Both the position numbers and the translations under genes were made by a program. The notes under the pieces were generated by a model. It did no database searches. It worked only from the letters and a program-made list of their open reading frames with translations, and was not told the DNA's origin. 45,354 nucleotides of DNA from TWA4 sp034086685 (GTDB lineage Bacteria; Bacillota; Clostridia; Lachnospirales; Lachnospiraceae), in the NCBI GenBank assembly GCA_034086685.1, contig JAXDZY010000072.1, positions 1 to 45,354 on the forward strand. Reading direction: 5' to 3'. Below, one piece after another: positions 42,984 to 45,354 of this stretch; within the stretch, counting starts at the first letter, position 1; every line of letters begins with the position of its first letter.

Positions 42984-44636
42984 ATGGATTATAATAAACT
43001 GGCTGACCTGCTGTTTGGACAGGTCGATAAAACTCCGGAATACTGGGAAGAGAAGTTTCCCGAAAGAAATCTGCCTGAAGGCGCACAGGTAACACGTATG
43101 GCTCCCAGTCCCACAGGATTTATTCATCTGGGAAATCTTTACAGTTCACTGGCAGATGAACGTATTGCGCACCAGAGCGGCGGCGTTTTTTATCTTCGTA
43201 TTGAAGATACGGATGCAAAGCGTAAAGTGGAAGGTGCAGTTGAGACGATTATTGAAGTTTTGAAATATTTTGGCATTACTTTTGACGAAGGTGCCGGAAT
43301 TGATGATCTGGTCCGGAATGTATACGGACCTTATTTCCAGCGTCAGCGTGTGGAGATCTACCATACCTATGTAAAAGACCTGGTAAAGAGAGGGCTGGCA
43401 TATCCCTGTTTCTGTACAGAGGAAGAACTTTCAGCAATCAAGGAGCAGCAGACGGCGGAAAAGGCTCTTACCGGTTATCATACAAAGTGGGCGAGATGCC
43501 GCAATCTGACTTATGAAGAAATTGAGGCCAATATTAAAGCAGGAAAGCCCTATGTTATGCGCCTGAGATCCACGGGAAGCGAAGACAGAGAGATCATCTT
43601 CCAGGATACGGTTAAAGGAAAAATCCGTTTTCCTGAGAATATTCAGGATATTGTTATCCTGAAGTCAGATGGTATTCCTACTTACCATTTTGCACATGCA
43701 ATTGATGACCATCTGATGCGTACAACCACAGTTGTGCGCGGTGAGGAGTGGCTGTCTTCCGTACCGGTTCACTATGAACTGTTCCATGCTCTTGGTTTCC
43801 GTATGCCCAAATATGTCCACACAGCACATCTGATGAAGATGGACAATGGAAGCAAGCGTAAACTGTCCAAGAGAAAAGATCCGGAACTTTCCCTTGATTT
43901 CTACCGTCAGGATGGATATCATCCTGCAGGTGTCAAGGTATATCTGATGACTTTGCTGAATTCCAATTTCGAACAGTGGTATGACAAGCATCCCGATTCA
44001 CCTATTGAGGATTTCCCTTACAGTGTGAAAAAGATGGCACAGTCCGGAGCTCTGTTCGATATTGCAAAGCTGCATGATATCTGTAAAAATGAATTTGCAA
44101 AGCTGGATCCTCAGGAAGTATTTGATTTCCTGAAGACCTGGTGCCGGACCTATCAGCCTGACATGATGGATGTGTACTTTGCAGATGATGAGAAGTTTAT
44201 GAAGATTATCAATCTGTGTATGGGCATCGGCGGAAAACGCAGGAGAAAAGACTTCTGTTACGCAAAACAGATTTTTGAAAGCCTTGCCATGTATTTTGAT
44301 GAGACGCTGGTGCCGTCTTATGAATTCAGCTATGATAATGAGCTGGTTAAGACGATTCTTCAGGATTATCTGGCAGCCTATGACCATACTGCAAACTCCG
44401 GTGAGTGGTTTGGCGCGCTGAAGGCACTGGGCGAAAAGTACGGATTTACCGGTGATATGAAGGCTTATAAAGCAGATCCCGATGCTTACAAAGGCAATGT
44501 GTCTCATGTAGCTGAGATGCTTCGTATTGCTATCACCGGAAGCTCCAATTCACCGGATCTCTGGACCATCAATCAGATTCTGGGAGAAGAAGTGGTAAGA
44601 AGACGTATCGGCAATGTGATTGAACATCTGAACTGA
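42984..44636 (+). CDS. gltX: Glutamyl-tRNA synthetase, long clostridial form (550 aa)
   Basis: It charges tRNA(Glu) with glutamate. The class I signatures are visible: the HIGH-equivalent in MAPSPTGFIHLGNLYSSLAD, YLRIEDTDAKRKVEGAVE, and the KMSKS-equivalent in KRKLSKRKDPELSL. Length (550) exceeds the ~485-500 aa of standard GltX. The C-terminal anticodon-binding part is diverged and the N-terminus has an extra ~30 residues, as seen in a Clostridia-type GluRS. It may charge tRNA(Gln) as well, if the strain uses the GatCAB route. Start follows AAGGAAAGACG. Confidence 0.92.
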   Translation: MDYNKLADLLFGQVDKTPEYWEEKFPERNLPEGAQVTRMAPSPTGFIHLGNLYSSLADERIAHQSGGVFYLRIEDTDAKRKVEGAVETIIEVLKYFGITFDEGAGIDDLVRNVYGPYFQRQRVEIYHTYVKDLVKRGLAYPCFCTEEELSAIKEQQTAEKALTGYHTKWARCRNLTYEEIEANIKAGKPYVMRLRSTGSEDREIIFQDTVKGKIRFPENIQDIVILKSDGIPTYHFAHAIDDHLMRTTTVVRGEEWLSSVPVHYELFHALGFRMPKYVHTAHLMKMDNGSKRKLSKRKDPELSLDFYRQDGYHPAGVKVYLMTLLNSNFEQWYDKHPDSPIEDFPYSVKKMAQSGALFDIAKLHDICKNEFAKLDPQEVFDFLKTWCRTYQPDMMDVYFADDEKFMKIINLCMGIGGKRRRKDFCYAKQIFESLAMYFDETLVPSYEFSYDNELVKTILQDYLAAYDHTANSGEWFGALKALGEKYGFTGDMKAYKADPDAYKGNVSHVAEMLRIAITGSSNSPDLWTINQILGEEVVRRRIGNVIEHLN

Positions 44637-44656
44637 GTCAGAATATACGGATGAAT

Positions 44657-44701
44657 GAAAATGAGGAAGAAATCCATACAACAGATTTCTTCCTCATTTT
44701 T
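44657..44701. terminator. Terminator after gltX
   Basis: A long perfect stem, AAAATGAGGAAGAAATC with GATTTCTTCCTCATTTT, flanks a 9-nt loop. A and T tracts on both sides allow use in both directions. Confidence 0.85.
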
Positions 44702-44863
44702 GATTATTACGCAGCAAAAGGCAGCGTGATCATATAAACTAACGCAATAAAAGTACTCAGGCGTTCGGAGTCAGTTTCTTCCTATTAATAATACGGGATT
44801 TTCAAAACAGTATTAAAAAAAATTCGTCTCTGAATTAATACAAAAAAAATATTAAAAAAAACC

Positions 44864-44892
44864 TTGCATTATTCAAGAAGGTATGCTATATT
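44864..44892 (+). promoter_or_regulatory. Promoter of the S10 ribosomal protein operon
   Basis: TTGCAT (44864-44869), 17-bp spacer, TATATT (44887-44892), within a very A/T-rich upstream stretch (44780-44860) that could act as an UP element. Confidence 0.65.
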
Positions 44893-44898
44893 AATAAC

Positions 44899-45147
44899 CG
44901 CTGTGGCATGATAGCTGTGAAGCGTGAGGTTGCCGTTCGGATAGAGCGGGTTTTCCGTGGAGCGAATGTCAAGTTAGGAAACTGGCGACAAGTCACTGTA
45001 CAAGTTAAGGATAGGTCTGCGTCTAAGGCAGAGACCGTGTGGGATGGACACGAGCTGGGATGAGTGCGCTCTGGACACACACGGAGATGTGTACAGTCAC
45101 CACTTGTCGTGCTTCGATATAGTACGAATAAGGAGGCGACTTTTTTT
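44899..45147 (+). ncRNA. Structured 5' leader of rpsJ (putative ribosomal-protein autoregulatory RNA)
   Basis: The ~250-nt transcribed leader is GC-richer than its surroundings and contains no credible ORF. It has several pairing segments, for example GGTCT...AGACC near 45015-45037 and ACACA...TGTGT near 45077-45094. S10 operons are commonly controlled by r-protein binding to such leaders (L4 in gammaproteobacteria). I could not fold it fully, and I do not recognise a named Rfam family. Confidence 0.5.
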
Positions 45148-45354
45148 ATGAGTCAGGTAATGAGAATTACATTAAAAGCTTACGATCACCAGTTAGTAGA
45201 TCAGTCTGCCGGTAAGATCGTTGAAACTGTAAAGAAAACAGGTGCTCAGGTTAGTGGTCCTGTGCCGCTGCCCACCAAGAAGGAAGTTGTAACAATCTTA
45301 AGAGCTGTTCACAAATATAAAGATTCCAGAGAACAGTTCGAACAGAGAACACAC
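45148..45354 (+). CDS. rpsJ: 30S ribosomal protein S10, N-terminal 69 codons (cut by window edge)
   Basis: The start follows AAGGAGG and reads MSQVMRITLKAYDHQLVDQS, then SGPVPLPTKKEVVTILRAVH and YKDSREQFEQRTH. This is unmistakable S10, a 30S head protein that also acts with NusB in antitermination. The full protein is ~102-105 aa, so about a third lies beyond the window. It normally heads the S10-spc operon (rplC, rplD and so on). Confidence 0.97.
   Translation, partial: MSQVMRITLKAYDHQLVDQSAGKIVETVKKTGAQVSGPVPLPTKKEVVTILRAVHKYKDSREQFEQRTH

Noticed and set aside
1..45354. CRISPR array or insertion sequence
   Set aside because: I saw no regularly spaced direct repeats and no transposase or terminal inverted repeats. 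The repeat structures found are isolated hairpins and one 49-bp duplication.

Overview
The window looks like a chromosomal segment of a gut-type anaerobic Firmicute, most likely a Lachnospiraceae (Clostridia). Evidence: a glycyl-radical enzyme system, AdhE, the sporulation regulator SpoIIID, a class B sortase, LytTR/GHKL and YesN-type regulators, two GH3 glycosidases, an S10-led ribosomal operon, strong AGGAGG-type ribosome binding sites and moderate GC. I see no phage, IS element, integrase or CRISPR array. Genus cannot be fixed from the sequence alone.

Layout. (1) 1-5.0 kb: poorly characterised genes: a pRiA4b ORF-3-like protein, a WYL-domain protein, an overlapping pair of tiny ORFs and a protein of unknown family. 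(2) 5.1-12.3 kb: the metabolic core. hypE-hypD encode a trans-4-hydroxy-L-proline dehydratase and its radical-SAM activase. They are followed on the same strand by selA-selB, with tRNA-Sec(UCA) convergent behind them. (3) 12.6-18.1 kb: a YdjM-like membrane protein overlapping a transglutaminase-like protein, then adhE (minus strand) with a promoter carrying Rex-like sites, then a class B sortase. (4) 18.2-23.4 kb: a polar amino-acid ABC transporter, an aminotransferase and a divergently transcribed GldA/HcxA-like dehydrogenase. (5) 23.5-28.2 kb: a secreted M64 peptidase with a degenerate second copy of its own catalytic unit, spoIIID, and an AAA-ATPase/PD-(D/E)XK protein. (6) 28.2-29.0 kb: debris of a SEC-C protein and a transporter meeting head to head. 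(7) 29.1-37.6 kb: a LytTR two-component system behind a consensus promoter, then GH3 glucosidase, GtrA protein, a remnant ORF, and a second GH3 with reversed domain order and membrane anchors at both ends. (8) 37.6-41.2 kb: transporter debris, a truncated VOC protein, a MATE exporter, and a YesN-type response regulator whose partner kinase seems reduced to a remnant. (9) 41.3-45.35 kb: a large HTH protein, gltX, a long 5' leader, and rpsJ cut by the window edge.

How the genes may work together. HypD turns hydroxyproline into pyrroline-5-carboxylate, which can be reduced to proline. In Stickland fermenters proline is an electron acceptor for the selenoprotein D-proline reductase. The placement of Sec-insertion genes directly behind hypED is therefore metabolically suggestive, although no selenoprotein, proC or selD is visible here. 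AdhE with putative Rex operators points to NADH-controlled fermentation. The GH3/GtrA genes behind the LytTR system suggest beta-glucoside use together with a membrane or envelope step.

The most unusual items are the hypED-selAB-tRNA-Sec linkage, the duplicated M64 unit with a dead second half, the permuted doubly anchored GH3, and the 49-bp GH3 footprint that supplies the ribosome binding site of that gene. All family assignments rest on motif reading and remembered family features; no database search was run.
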